Assembly: GCF_020165855.1 (NCBI RefSeq) | Contig: NZ_JAIUFY010000012.1 | Coordinates: 1-64,000 of the forward strand | DNA: 64,000 nucleotides | Reading direction: 5' to 3' | Source of the DNA: Celeribacter litoreus | Lineage (GTDB): Bacteria > Pseudomonadota > Alphaproteobacteria > Rhodobacterales > Rhodobacteraceae | Shown: piece after piece, positions 18,273 through 26,928 of the stretch | How positions within the stretch are numbered: the stretch's first letter is position 1 | How the letters are laid out: each line of letters begins with the position of its first letter | The notes under the pieces: model-generated | Databases searched by the model: none | Told to the model about the DNA's origin: nothing | Seen by the model: the letters and a program-made list of their open reading frames with translations, nothing else | Program-made: the position numbers and the translations under genes

Positions 18273-19050
18273 GGCCAATATCAGTGAGGAAGGTGCTGAT
18301 CAGGGCGGCGTAGCCCACTGGATCATCCACGGGCGGCAGGTGCCCGGAGCGTCGCATCAGTTCAAACCGCGAACCGGGAATCACGTCGATGGTTTCGCGC
18401 ACGAGATCGGGCGGTGTTGATCCATCGTAGCCCCCCGCGATCCCGAGGCAGGACAGGCGCAAACCGGAGCTTGGCGTGTAGAAATCGGTGCCTGCAATAG
18501 CGGCGGCACAGCCGAGATAGCCTTGGAGCGGCGTCGCCGCGACCCGCGCTCCCCAATGCTTTGCTGCGTCGGTTTTGCGAAACCTCGGCGCAAACCAACG
18601 TTCGAGAGTTGGGGCGACGATGGCAGGGAGACCGTTCGCCTCAATCTCTGCCATCCGCTTTTCCCAAACGCTCCGCGTGCCGATCTTGGCCGCCGTGTTC
18701 GAGAGCACGAGCGCGCGGACTTGATCGAGCCTTTTGACCGCGAGGCCCTGTGCAATCAGGCCCCCGAGGGAAATGCCGACAAACACCGCGTCTTTGGCGT
18801 CGAGCGCGTCGAGCAAGCGCTCCGCATCCCGCACCAGTGTGCCCATGGAATAGGGGCCATCCGGTGCGTCAGTTTCGCCATGTCCGCGAAGATCATAGCG
18901 GATCAGGCGCAGGTCTTCAGGCAGGTGGGGGAGGACGTCATCCCAAAGGTGAAGATCGGTGCCCAACGCATGAGCGAAGAGGACGGGGCGCCCCGTCTCC
19001 GGTCCACTCACTTCGACATTGAGCGCGATGTCCCCGAGGTCCAATTTCAT
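18265..19050 (-). CDS. Alpha/beta hydrolase, 3-oxoadipate enol-lactonase-like
   Basis: A 261-residue hydrolase most like PcaD, which opens 3-oxoadipate enol-lactone in the beta-ketoadipate pathway. Motifs are FAHALGTDLHLWD near 25-37, DLRGHGETD near 53-61, the nucleophile S94 in GISLGG and the His in RSGHLPPVDDP near 240. It starts within an ATGA overlap with the upstream hydrolase. No other pca genes are present, so it may be a stand-alone paralogue acting on another lactone or ester; I leave the symbol blank. Confidence 0.75.
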   Translation of the reverse strand: MKLDLGDIALNVEVSGPETGRPVLFAHALGTDLHLWDDVLPHLPEDLRLIRYDLRGHGETDAPDGPYSMGTLVRDAERLLDALDAKDAVFVGISLGGLIAQGLAVKRLDQVRALVLSNTAAKIGTRSVWEKRMAEIEANGLPAIVAPTLERWFAPRFRKTDAAKHWGARVAATPLQGYLGCAAAIAGTDFYTPSSGLRLSCLGIAGGYDGSTPPDLVRETIDVIPGSRFELMRRSGHLPPVDDPVGYAALISTFLTDIGHA

Positions 19051-19880
19051 TCCAGCGCCTCGATGAAGCGGGAAATCACATCTAGGCTCTCCGGCTCGTC
19101 CAAAAACGGAACATGCCCGCGATCTTTGACCTCGGCCGTGATCATGTCGGGACGACGGCGCTGCATTTCCTGCATGGTTTCACGGGTGAGAAGGTCCGAG
19201 TTCTCGCCACGAAGAAGCGCAAGCGGAAGGCCCTCCAAAGCATCGAAGAGGGGCCAGAGATCGGGCACTTCGCCCGTCACGCTCTGGGCTTCAATGGCAT
19301 CGCGAAGTTTGGGGTCATAGCGCAATTCAAGCCGCGTCGGCCCTTCGTTCCAGATGCGTCGGGCGTAGGTGATCCATTCTTCACGAGAGAGGTTCGGGAA
19401 CTGAGCTCCGAGCGCTCGGGGCAGCCGGTCCGCGGCGTCTGCAAAGCTCTTGAAGACCGAGGGGCGGCCCAGATAGTCCATGATATTTGACAGACCGGAG
19501 GCATCAATTTCGGGGCCGATGTCATTCAGGAGTGCCCCTGACAACCTGTCCTTCGCAAGTAGCGCCAAAGTCATCGCGATGAGACCGCCACGCGAGGTTC
19601 CGAGGATCGCGGCTTTCTCAAGCCCGAGATGGTCGAGAAGTTCGAGCGCGTCTGCTCCCTCCTGCGGAATGGTATAATTCAGGAAATTCGGGTCGTAATC
19701 CGACGCACCGCGTCCGCGCGTATCGAGCCGGATGACGCGCACGCGGTCGGCGAAATGTGTGACCACTGGCTCAAAATCATCCATGTTTCGGGTCAGACCG
19801 GCGAGGCACAGGACGGGCGTTCCCGTGCCCTGCGAGTCGTAGGCCAGTTTGAGCCCGTCTTTCGTCGTAAAATAATCCAA
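19047..19880 (-). CDS. Alpha/beta hydrolase
   Basis: A 277-residue alpha/beta hydrolase. The start is TTG (complement of 19878-19880) with AGGAGG 7 bases upstream; a longer open frame upstream has no such site. The nucleophile S96 is in GTSRGG, where Arg replaces the usual Leu/Met of the elbow. DTRGRGASDYD lies near 53-63 and the catalytic His in DRGHVPFLDEPE near 258. It is first of three overlapping hydrolase genes. The substrate is unknown. Confidence 0.8.
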   Translation of the reverse strand: MDYFTTKDGLKLAYDSQGTGTPVLCLAGLTRNMDDFEPVVTHFADRVRVIRLDTRGRGASDYDPNFLNYTIPQEGADALELLDHLGLEKAAILGTSRGGLIAMTLALLAKDRLSGALLNDIGPEIDASGLSNIMDYLGRPSVFKSFADAADRLPRALGAQFPNLSREEWITYARRIWNEGPTRLELRYDPKLRDAIEAQSVTGEVPDLWPLFDALEGLPLALLRGENSDLLTRETMQEMQRRRPDMITAEVKDRGHVPFLDEPESLDVISRFIEALE

Positions 19881-19932
19881 GAGCGATCCTCCTTTTGCGC
19901 AGAGTGTCACGGCGCAGAAGGAGAAGAAAGCC

Positions 19933-20712
19933 CTAGATCAGCCGCGTTAGGCACCAGAATCCCGCCATGAAATACACCGTTAGCGTAATCGCATAACAGG
20001 ACATGACGATGAGGGTTTGATCCTGTGAGAGCGCCATCTGATTTTCGCGTTTGCTGTGGAACAAGCTTTGAAGCGCCGCCGCGGTGAGGATACTCATCGC
20101 GATCGACTGTTCGCGCAACGCGGCGGAGGCAAAAGCCGCGACCATAAAGAGCGTGATGAATACGGCAGATTGCGGGCCAAAGGCGTTTGAGACGGCCTGT
20201 GCAATGCGCCCTCCGCCGAGCGGGCGGAACGGCATCAGCATCAGAAAGTTAAACGCGGCCAGCGTGATTGCGAGCTTGCCGAGATGGTCCGAAAGCACGG
20301 GGGAAACCGGTGACAAAACGTGAAAGAGACCGAGTGCAAGAAGTGTTGGCACAACGGCCAGAACCGGCCCGTAAAGCGCAGCAAAGCAATCTTCGAGTGC
20401 ATGGTCGAAGTCTTTTTGAGACTCCGGGCCTGACGTGTTGGAAATTGTAGAAATCCGCATTCGCGACAGGTCATGCCCAATGCTTCGGCACGCCAGCGCC
20501 AGTCCTGCTTCGTGAATCAGAACCGCGAGAATGAACCCGATGCCAAAAATCGGCGATGCGAGGCTCGATATCGCGATTGTCGCACACAAGGCGGTCAGGA
20601 AGCCGCTCCCAGTGAGGTCAACGCGTGTGACTTTCCCGCTGCGTGCAAGCGGTCCCATGACGAGGGGCAAAGCAAGAAGGCCGATCAAAATCGGCAGGAG
20701 GATAAAACTCAT
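19933..20712 (-). CDS. Degenerate M50 (site-2 protease-like) membrane protein
   Basis: A 259-residue protein with about six hydrophobic segments. The layout resembles M50 intramembrane metalloproteases: an HEAGL element at residues 67-71 at the end of a helix and an N155...P161-P164-LGGG element at 165-168. In active M50 enzymes these are HExxH and LDG. Here the second His is Leu and the Asp is Gly, while H67 and E68 remain. It is probably not a functional protease. The ATG at 20712 lacks a strong ribosome site. The gene lies 52 bases before the hydrolase genes. Confidence 0.55.
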   Translation of the reverse strand: MSFILLPILIGLLALPLVMGPLARSGKVTRVDLTGSGFLTALCATIAISSLASPIFGIGFILAVLIHEAGLALACRSIGHDLSRMRISTISNTSGPESQKDFDHALEDCFAALYGPVLAVVPTLLALGLFHVLSPVSPVLSDHLGKLAITLAAFNFLMLMPFRPLGGGRIAQAVSNAFGPQSAVFITLFMVAAFASAALREQSIAMSILTAAALQSLFHSKRENQMALSQDQTLIVMSCYAITLTVYFMAGFWCLTRLI

Positions 20713-20951
20713 GGCACAACACACCAAAACTCGAAAAAACTGCAGACAGTTGGCGAGCCAAATGCGGCAGAAGTGTGAAAATCGCCGGAACAGTTCGCTC
20801 TGCGACGGTCTGTCTCAATAGTTTCATCCTTTATGCGAAAGAAAGCGTCATCCGATTGCCGCGACAGATTCTCGGCGATTTGGAATTAGGTGACAAAATC
20901 GAAACCACCTCTACCTTGGTGTCAGGTGCACAATGGTGTTTGGAGAGGCTC

Positions 20952-21572
20952 ATGAATTCCACTGTTGAGAAGTTGCGCGAAAGCCTGCGGGAGTTGCAGG
21001 TCCAGCTTGAGAAAGATGCTCAGGCTGCGCGGGAGCGGTTCCAATATCGACTCACCAACGGGCGCGTTGTCTTTGAGGAAGAAGCACGCCGGAGGGGGCG
21101 GGAACTCAAGGTGCGCTGGTCCGTCTTTCTGCGCCGCGCACGCCCTTGGGAAATCGTGACGGCACCGGTGATCTATAGCCTGATTATCCCGTTTGCCCTG
21201 ATGGACATCTTTGTCACGATCTACCAGGCGATCTGTTTTCCGGTCTACAAGCTGCCGAAGGTCCAACGCCGGAAATACATTGCCGTCGACCGGCACAAGC
21301 TCACCTATCTCAATTTTATGCAGAAGCTAAACTGCGTCTATTGCGGCTACTGCAATGGCGTCGTCGCCTATGTGCGCGAGGTCGCGGGGCGCACGGAATA
21401 TTACTGGTGCCCGATCAAACACGCCCGAAATCTACCGGATCGGCATGAGCAGTATCAGAATTTTCTGGAGTTCGGGGATGGTGAAAGCTGGGATGAGAAG
21501 TTCATCGAGATGAAGGGCCGCGCTCGCGCCTGTGAAAGCTGTGAGAGTTGTGGGCCGGGCGGCTGTCACTGA
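20952..21572 (+). CDS. Membrane-anchored Cys-rich protein of unknown function
   Basis: A 206-residue protein. Residues 5-60 are strongly charged and helical, possibly a coiled coil. A hydrophobic stretch at about 69-97 should be one membrane helix or hairpin. After it come Cys motifs: C128-x2-C131-x2-C134, then C153 with H157, then a tail with C194, C197, C200 and C205. Two or more metal or iron-sulfur sites could be built from these. GGAGAGG lies 5 bases before the ATG. I do not recognise the family. It has its own terminator and no functional neighbours. Confidence 0.65.
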   Translation: MNSTVEKLRESLRELQVQLEKDAQAARERFQYRLTNGRVVFEEEARRRGRELKVRWSVFLRRARPWEIVTAPVIYSLIIPFALMDIFVTIYQAICFPVYKLPKVQRRKYIAVDRHKLTYLNFMQKLNCVYCGYCNGVVAYVREVAGRTEYYWCPIKHARNLPDRHEQYQNFLEFGDGESWDEKFIEMKGRARACESCESCGPGGCH

Positions 21573-21594
21573 GCGGTAGATGAAAATGCCATAG

Positions 21595-21620
21595 AAAAAC
21601 CCCGCCGGAGCGGGGTTTTT
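21595..21620. terminator. Bidirectional terminator between Cys-rich gene and fabI
   Basis: AAAAACCCCGC/GCGGGGTTTTT with a short CGGA loop. A- and T-runs flank the stem, so it can stop transcription of both convergent genes. Confidence 0.9.
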
Positions 21621-21640
21621 ACCGTTAATTTTCGGATGCC

Positions 21641-22429
21641 TCAGATATTCTCGATCCGGGGCATGCCCATGATGTGATAGCCACCATCGACGCGGATGAT
21701 CTCACCTGTCGTGAAGGCGCCGCCATCGGATGCAAGGTAAACTGCCGTCGCGCCAACAGCTTCGAGCGTTGCGTTGGATTGCAGCGGGGCGTTGGTCTCG
21801 GCGTGTTTGTAGGTGCGACGTGCGCCGCCGATTGCGGAGCCTGCGAGGGTCTTCATCGGGCCGGGCGAGATCGCGTTCACGCGGATGCCCTCGGGACCGA
21901 GGTCGTTGGCGAGGTAGCGCACGGAGGATTCCAGAGCCGCCTTTGCCACGCCCATCACGTTGTAGTTCGGAACGACCTTGTTGGAGCCTTCGAACGTCAG
22001 CGTCATCAGGGTGCCGCCATCGGTCATCAGCTCCGACGCGCGTTTCGCGACGTCGATGAAGCTAAAGCAGGAGATGTGCAGCGAATTTTTGAAGTTCGCC
22101 TCTGTGGTATCACGGAAACGGCCGGTCAGTTCGGACTTGTCTGAGTAGGCAATGGCGTGGACGACGAAATCGAGCTTGCCCCATTTCTCTTTGAGCGCGC
22201 CAAAGGCCTCGTCCATCTGTTCCGGATTGGTCACATCGACATCGACCATCGTGTCAGAGCCAACAGACGCTGCGAGCGGCTCCAACCGTTTGCCAAACGC
22301 TTCGCCCTGATAGGTGAAGGCCAGCTCGGCACCCTCGTCTGCACAGGCTTTTGCAATGCCCCATGCGATGGATCGTTCATTGGCGACACCCATCACGAGC
22401 CCGCGTTTGCCTTTGAGAAGATCAGCCAT
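21641..22429 (-). CDS. fabI: Enoyl-[acyl-carrier-protein] reductase (NADH)
   Basis: Catalyses the last reduction of each fatty-acid elongation cycle, trans-2-enoyl-ACP to acyl-ACP. The 262-residue short-chain dehydrogenase has the divergent FabI glycine motif GVANERSIAWGIA near 14-26 and the Y-x6-K pair Y156/K163 in NYNVMGVAKAALE. The C-terminal VDGGYHIMGM is typical. It is the last gene of a fabA-fabB-fabI run with about 42 bases to fabB, followed by the terminator at 21595-21620. It is the classical triclosan target type. Confidence 0.96.
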   Translation of the reverse strand: MADLLKGKRGLVMGVANERSIAWGIAKACADEGAELAFTYQGEAFGKRLEPLAASVGSDTMVDVDVTNPEQMDEAFGALKEKWGKLDFVVHAIAYSDKSELTGRFRDTTEANFKNSLHISCFSFIDVAKRASELMTDGGTLMTLTFEGSNKVVPNYNVMGVAKAALESSVRYLANDLGPEGIRVNAISPGPMKTLAGSAIGGARRTYKHAETNAPLQSNATLEAVGATAVYLASDGGAFTTGEIIRVDGGYHIMGMPRIENI

Positions 22430-22471
22430 TCCTTGGTTTCCGTATTCTAGAGACAGGACCCGTACCGCGAC

Positions 22472-23701
22472 TTAGCCGCGGTACTTGGAGAGAAGCATAG
22501 ACCCGTTTGTGCCGCCAAAGCCAAAGGAGTTGGTCATCACCGTGTCGAGGCCCGCGTTTTCCACGAGTTTCGTGGCGATTTCGGCCTCGTTGATCGCAGG
22601 GTCGAGGGTTTCGACGTTGATCGACGGGATGATGAAATCATGCTCGAGCGCGAGGAGGCAGTAGACGGCTTCTTGGGCGCCGGTGGCACCTTGGGAGTGG
22701 CCGGTCATGGATTTCGTGGAGGAAATCACCGGCGTGTTGCCTTCGCCGAAGACGCGGCGGACGGCTTCAACCTCGCCAACGTCACCAACCGGCGTCGAGG
22801 TGCCGTGTGCGTTGATGTAGTCAACCTTGCGGCCTTCGGGCAGGGTGGAGAGGGCGAGACGCATGGCGCGTTCGCCGCCTTCACCGGACGGGGCCACCAT
22901 GTCTGCACCGTCAGAGGTCGCGGCAAAGCCGGTCACTTCGGCGTAGATTTTCGCACCACGTGCTTTCGCGTGTTCCAACTCTTCGAGCACGAGGATCGCG
23001 CCGCCGCCGGAGATCACGAAACCGTCGCGGTTCGCATCGAACGCACGGGAGGCTTTCTCCGGTGTGTCGTTATACTTGGAAGACATCGCGCCCATAGCGT
23101 CGAACAGGCAAGACAGGGTCCAGTCGAGTTCTTCGCCGCCACCTGCGAACATCACGTCCTGTTTGCCGAGCATGATTTGCTCTGCGGCAGAGCCGATGCA
23201 GTGCAGGGAGGTCGAGCAAGCCGAGGTGATGGAGTAGTTGATACCCTTGATCTGATAGGCCGTCGCGAGGTTCGCGGAGATCGTGGAGCCCATGCATTTC
23301 GGCACGGCGAACGGACCGACGCGTTTGGTGGACATGGTCTTGAGCACGGATTGGTGTGCCGTGAACATCGCGGAGGTGGACGGACCGCCGGAGCCAGCGA
23401 TGAGACCGGTGCGCGGGTTGATCACGTCGCTCTCTTCGAGGCCAGAATCCGCAATCGCCTGGTTCATCGCGATATAGGCGTATGCTGCGCCCGGACCCAT
23501 GAAGCGAAGGGCACGTTTGTCGACATGCTCTTTGATGTCGATATCCACGGCGCCCGCAATCTGGGAGCGGAACCCGTATTCCTTCATGTCTTCATTGGCG
23601 GTGATGCCGGACTTGCCGGATTTCAACGAAGCCAGAACTTCGTCCGCATTGGTGCCGATCGAGGAGACAACCCCAAGACCAGTGACGACGACGCGACGCA
23701 T
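22472..23701 (-). CDS. fabB: 3-oxoacyl-[acyl-carrier-protein] synthase I
   Basis: Condensing enzyme that extends acyl chains, including the unsaturated intermediates made by FabA. The 409-residue thiolase-fold protein has the catalytic triad Cys-His-His: C162 in TSACSTS, H299 in [11 protein letters not shown] and H335 in [10 protein letters not shown]. The position directly after fabA marks it as FabB rather than FabF. It begins with the usual [15 protein letters not shown]. The gap to fabA is 46 bases. Confidence 0.96.
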   Translation of the reverse strand: MRRVVVTGLGVVSSIGTNADEVLASLKSGKSGITANEDMKEYGFRSQIAGAVDIDIKEHVDKRALRFMGPGAAYAYIAMNQAIADSGLEESDVINPRTGLIAGSGGPSTSAMFTAHQSVLKTMSTKRVGPFAVPKCMGSTISANLATAYQIKGINYSITSACSTSLHCIGSAAEQIMLGKQDVMFAGGGEELDWTLSCLFDAMGAMSSKYNDTPEKASRAFDANRDGFVISGGGAILVLEELEHAKARGAKIYAEVTGFAATSDGADMVAPSGEGGERAMRLALSTLPEGRKVDYINAHGTSTPVGDVGEVEAVRRVFGEGNTPVISSTKSMTGHSQGATGAQEAVYCLLALEHDFIIPSINVETLDPAINEAEIATKLVENAGLDTVMTNSFGFGGTNGSMLLSKYRG

Positions 23702-23747
23702 GGCGTGTTCCTTCCCTTTGGTGTTTCGATGTGGCGCAGGTCCGAGA

Positions 23748-24257
23748 TCAGCTCTCGGACAGTGCGACTTTCATGTCTTTGACTTGGTAGATCACTTCAC
23801 CGTCAGCTTCCACGATGCCGTCCGCAACACCCATGGTCAGGCGGCGAGTCTGTATCGCTTTGGTGAAGTCGATCTTGTAGGTCAGCATTTTGCGATCCGG
23901 GCGGACCATGCCGGTGAGTTTCACTTCGCCGACGCCAAGCGCATAGCCGCGCCCCTGCCAGCCGCGCCAGCCGAGGTTGAAACCGGTGAGCTGCCACAGG
24001 CCATCGAGGCCGAGGCAGCCGGGCATGATCGGGTTGCCCGGGAAGTGACATTCAAAGAACCACAGCTCGGGCGTGATGTCGAACTCGGCAATGATGTGAC
24101 CTTTGCCGTGGGCGCCGCCATCTGCGGAGACCTCGGTGATGCGGTCCATCATGAGCATCGGCGGGGCCGGAAGCTGGGCGTTGCCCGGACCAAACAGCTC
24201 ACCTGCCGCGCATTTGAGCAGGTCTTCCTTGGTGAAACTTGTCGGATAGTCGGCCAT
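23748..24257 (-). CDS. fabA: 3-hydroxydecanoyl-[ACP] dehydratase/isomerase
   Basis: Dehydrates 3-hydroxydecanoyl-ACP and isomerises trans-2- to cis-3-decenoyl-ACP, starting anaerobic unsaturated fatty acid synthesis. The 169-residue hot-dog-fold protein has the active-site H71 in [13 protein letters not shown] and D85 in GLDGLWQL, as in E. coli FabA (171-172 residues). I chose the ATG at 24257 with GGGAG-type sites upstream; the longer frame adds an unlikely extension. First gene of the fab unit and divergent from irr. Confidence 0.96.
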   Translation of the reverse strand: MADYPTSFTKEDLLKCAAGELFGPGNAQLPAPPMLMMDRITEVSADGGAHGKGHIIAEFDITPELWFFECHFPGNPIMPGCLGLDGLWQLTGFNLGWRGWQGRGYALGVGEVKLTGMVRPDRKMLTYKIDFTKAIQTRRLTMGVADGIVEADGEVIYQVKDMKVALSES

Positions 24258-24384
24258 GGCTCCCAGTGCCTCCCTCAGTAATCTTTTGAAATTCGCACCC
24301 CCTCTATCACCCAGCCCCCCGCACACGCAAGGCGCAAGACAGTTGTGTGACACGGCGGTGTCAATCGCTCTTCAAGCCATCTTT

Positions 24385-24441
24385 AACCGCCCGCGGAGGC
24401 ACGATTTGGCATTCCCGATTGAAATCGGGTGCGGTTTTTTT
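24385..24441 (+). promoter_or_regulatory. Nested hairpin with T-run just upstream of irr
   Basis: An outer AACCGC/GCGGTT pairing (24385-24390 with 24431-24436) encloses a CCCGATT/AATCGGG hairpin (24414-24420 with 24423-24429), followed by seven T. It looks like an intrinsic terminator placed 37 bases before the irr start codon, so it could be a leader attenuator or the end of a short RNA. Confidence 0.45.
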
Positions 24442-24477
24442 CTATATTCCTTCGGTAAACGTAGGAAATGGACTCCC

Positions 24478-24912
24478 ATGACCCAATTCGCAGATATCGA
24501 AATCCGCCGCAGCGAAGCTTGGCTTGCGAAGGCAGGCGTGCGCCCGACGCGTCAGCGTCTTTGCTTGGCGACCCTTCTTGTCGGGGACGGCCTTGACCGT
24601 CATGTGACGGCGGAAAGCCTCTTTGAGGCCGCCCAAGGCGCGGGTGAAAAGGTATCTCTTGCAACCGTTTACAACACTTTGCGCGCTTTCTGTGAGGCTG
24701 GCCTCATTCAGGAAGTCACCGTTGATGGCTCGCGCAGCTACTTCGATACAAACATGGACGAGCACCCGCATTTCTTCTGGGAAAAGTCGGGTGAACTCAC
24801 GGATGCGCCCTCCGAGCAGCTCAAGATCGAGCAACTTCCCGAGGCGCCCGAGGGTATGGAAATCGCATCCTTTGACGTCGTGATCCGGCTCCGCCCAAAA
24901 GCGAAGCACTAA
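24478..24912 (+). CDS. irr: Iron response regulator Irr (Fur family)
   Basis: A 144-residue Fur-family repressor that in alphaproteobacteria senses iron through heme and controls heme and iron-use genes. The DNA-binding winged helix occupies the first 80 residues, with GVRPTRQRLCLATLL and the recognition helix region VSLATVYNTLRAF. A DEHPHFFW motif (H96, H98) matches the Irr-type His cluster, while the CxxC zinc site of true Fur is missing. It is divergent from fabA, an arrangement I associate with Rhodobacterales genomes. A strong terminator follows. Confidence 0.88.
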   Translation: MTQFADIEIRRSEAWLAKAGVRPTRQRLCLATLLVGDGLDRHVTAESLFEAAQGAGEKVSLATVYNTLRAFCEAGLIQEVTVDGSRSYFDTNMDEHPHFFWEKSGELTDAPSEQLKIEQLPEAPEGMEIASFDVVIRLRPKAKH

Positions 24913-24927
24913 GTCAGGTCGAAAGAC

Positions 24928-24951
24928 GGGCGGCGGTTGCCGCCCTTTTTT
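24928..24951 (+). terminator. Rho-independent terminator after irr
   Basis: A perfect 7-bp GGGCGGC/GCCGCCC stem with loop GGTT is followed by six T. Confidence 0.92.
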
Positions 24952-24996
24952 GTGCGCCGCACTCACTAAATCCCCAGATCGATGGAGCGCGAGAGA

Positions 24997-25605
24997 ATGG
25001 CCGATCTCTTTGAAAACGAAGACGGGATTCGCCGCTGTGCTTGGTGCGCGCGTGATCCGGAATACATCCGGTATCACGATGAGGAGTGGGGCTTTCCGGT
25101 CTCCGATGATCGACGCCTTTTCGAGAAAATCTCGCTCGAAGGTTTCCAGTCGGGCCTGTCGTGGTGGACCATCCTTCAAAAACGTCCTCGTTTCCGAGAG
25201 GTCTTCGCCCAGTTCGATTACCATCAGATTGCGGACTTCGGTGACGCCGATGTCGAGCGCCTTTTAGAAGACGCAGGCATTGTCCGGCATCGGGGCAAGA
25301 TCGTGGCCGTGATCAACAACGCGGCTCGCGCAATCGAGATGGAGCAGGAGTTCGGATCCCTCGCGGCCTACTTCTGGTCTTATGAACCGCCGCGCGATCC
25401 GGACAGCGGACTCGATATCCCCACACAGACAGAAACCTCGAAACGCCTTTCGAAAGACCTCAAGAAACGCGGCTGGAAATTCGTCGGTCCGACGACGTGC
25501 TATGCATTCATGCAGGCGATGGGCCTCGTGAACGATCACCATCCTGACTGCGCCTCCAGAGAAGCCGTTGAAAATGCGCGAGTTGGGTTCGTGCCACCGC
25601 GCTGA
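24997..25605 (+). CDS. tag: DNA-3-methyladenine glycosylase I
   Basis: Removes 3-methyladenine from alkylated DNA, starting base-excision repair. The 202-residue protein has the N-terminal RCAWC...YHDEEWG element (C14 or C17 and H27) and C-terminal NDHHPDC (near 179-185), which supply the structural zinc ligands of Tag. The SLEGFQSGLSW helix contains the catalytic-pocket Glu. I chose the ATG at 24997, with GGAG 8 bases before it, over the ATG five codons upstream. It may share a transcript with the reductase 58 bases downstream. Confidence 0.93.
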   Translation: MADLFENEDGIRRCAWCARDPEYIRYHDEEWGFPVSDDRRLFEKISLEGFQSGLSWWTILQKRPRFREVFAQFDYHQIADFGDADVERLLEDAGIVRHRGKIVAVINNAARAIEMEQEFGSLAAYFWSYEPPRDPDSGLDIPTQTETSKRLSKDLKKRGWKFVGPTTCYAFMQAMGLVNDHHPDCASREAVENARVGFVPPR

Positions 25606-25663
25606 TCCGGAACAGATACCGGTGGCTCTGCGTTCTCTCCCCAAAAGGAAAGGAGAATCTGCC

Positions 25664-26335
25664 ATGAGCATCCGGCTCACGCTTGAAAAGAATGACCCCG
25701 TTACCCACGACACCCACCATCTGGTCTTCACCCGTCCGGAGAGTTTCGAAATCACCCCCGGTCAGGCCGTTGACATGACCTTGTTGCGTGAGGGCTTACG
25801 CGACGAAGCACGACCGTTCACACCTGTGGCAATGACGGACGATACGCTGGAATTCGTGATCAAGAGCTACCCCGACCACGACGGCGTTACGAAAGAAATC
25901 CCGACCCTGCGCAAAGGCGAGATGGTCGAAATCTCCGAGCCATGGGGTGCGATCCACGATGAGGGTGCCGGTACGTTCATCGCGGGCGGCGCGGGCATCA
26001 CGCCATTCCTCGCGATCCTGAATGCACGCTTGGAGCGCAAAGGTACGCTCGAGGGGTCCAAGCTCATCTTCTCGAACAAAACCGAGGAGGACATCATCTG
26101 CCGTGAGGAGCTCGAGGCAATGACAGGTCTTGAAACGGTTTTCACCGTGACTGATCAAGAAGACGCAGGCGTCGAAACCGATCTGATCGACCGCGCCTTC
26201 CTTGAGGAACACTGCGATCCAGCGGCTGGACCGGTGTATGTCTGCGGCCCTGATAAGATGATCGAAGACATCGTCGGCCACCTGAAAGACATGGGCGTGC
26301 CCGAGGACCAAATCATTATCGAGCAATTCGACTAA
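25664..26335 (+). CDS. FAD/NAD-binding ferredoxin-reductase-like flavoprotein
   Basis: A 223-residue oxidoreductase of the ferredoxin-NADP reductase superfamily. The FAD-binding barrel spans about 1-98, with ARPFTPVAM as the RxxT/S-type flavin motif. The NAD(P) domain follows, with FIAGGAGITPFLAIL near 105-119 and VYVCGPDKMIEDI near 190-202. No ferredoxin domain is attached, so it needs a partner protein. AAGGAG lies 9 bases before the ATG. The electron acceptor is unknown. Confidence 0.85.
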   Translation: MSIRLTLEKNDPVTHDTHHLVFTRPESFEITPGQAVDMTLLREGLRDEARPFTPVAMTDDTLEFVIKSYPDHDGVTKEIPTLRKGEMVEISEPWGAIHDEGAGTFIAGGAGITPFLAILNARLERKGTLEGSKLIFSNKTEEDIICREELEAMTGLETVFTVTDQEDAGVETDLIDRAFLEEHCDPAAGPVYVCGPDKMIEDIVGHLKDMGVPEDQIIIEQFD

Positions 26336-26342
26336 GGACTGC

Positions 26343-26831
26343 CTAGGGCGACGCGTATTGCGCGAGCCCCTTGATCCATTTTCGGATCGGCTCCGGCCTG
26401 AAGGCTTCTAACAAAGCTAGGTCGTCAACCGCGCCTGCAAGCCGCTCTGCCATCTCTCGCCGCTCCGCTTCAACCAGCGGCGGGAGGGGCAGAGTCACTG
26501 CGGCCTCAAGCATCTGACGTAACGACTGAACCGCCCGCATCTGGCGAAAGGCATCCATCATCTCGGTCAATGCCTCGGGTCGCTCGCGCCAGTTCTGAGA
26601 AAAAAGCGCAGTGACCCGCTGCCCCGCGCCGAGGCAGTCAAAGGCGATGCACCCGTGATACCCCTCACGGGCGAGGTCCGCATGAATCCGGCAACGAAAA
26701 TCATCTGAGAGATTGTGACAGGGAAGGCCCGCAGGTTTGTCGTGGCCGAAGCTTTCCCCTTTGTCGAACGCCAGCGTCACGCAGCAAAGCGCGGCGCAAT
26801 TCGAACAATCTGGCGCAAACTCATCAGGCAT
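26343..26831 (-). CDS. Cysteine-cluster protein
   Basis: A 162-residue protein with a Cys-rich N-terminal half: C9-x2-C12-x3-C16-C17, then C38, C47, C61 and C66, with DKPAGLPC and FRCRIHADL segments. The same pattern occurs at the N terminus of some bacterial pentapeptide-repeat proteins and in YkgJ-like cysteine-cluster proteins, and may bind a metal. The C-terminal half is helical and contains no pentapeptide repeats. The function is unknown. The ATG at 26831 has only a weak site; a TTG six codons upstream is possible. Confidence 0.65.
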   Translation of the reverse strand: MPDEFAPDCSNCAALCCVTLAFDKGESFGHDKPAGLPCHNLSDDFRCRIHADLAREGYHGCIAFDCLGAGQRVTALFSQNWRERPEALTEMMDAFRQMRAVQSLRQMLEAAVTLPLPPLVEAERREMAERLAGAVDDLALLEAFRPEPIRKWIKGLAQYASP

Positions 26832-26866
26832 GGCGCCATTTGATCCCAATCTTCTGCCTGATCAAC

Positions 26867-26884
26867 AAAAAAGGCGGCCCGCCT
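26867..26884 (-). terminator. Rho-independent terminator after the FKBP gene
   Basis: On the minus strand, an AGGCG/CGCCT stem with a GGC loop is followed by six T, 45 bases past the stop. It overlaps the upstream edge of the Cys-cluster gene. Confidence 0.6.
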
Positions 26885-26928
26885 ATCGCGCGCACCGCCC
26901 TGTCTTCTTCTTGGCCGAAATACTCGGA

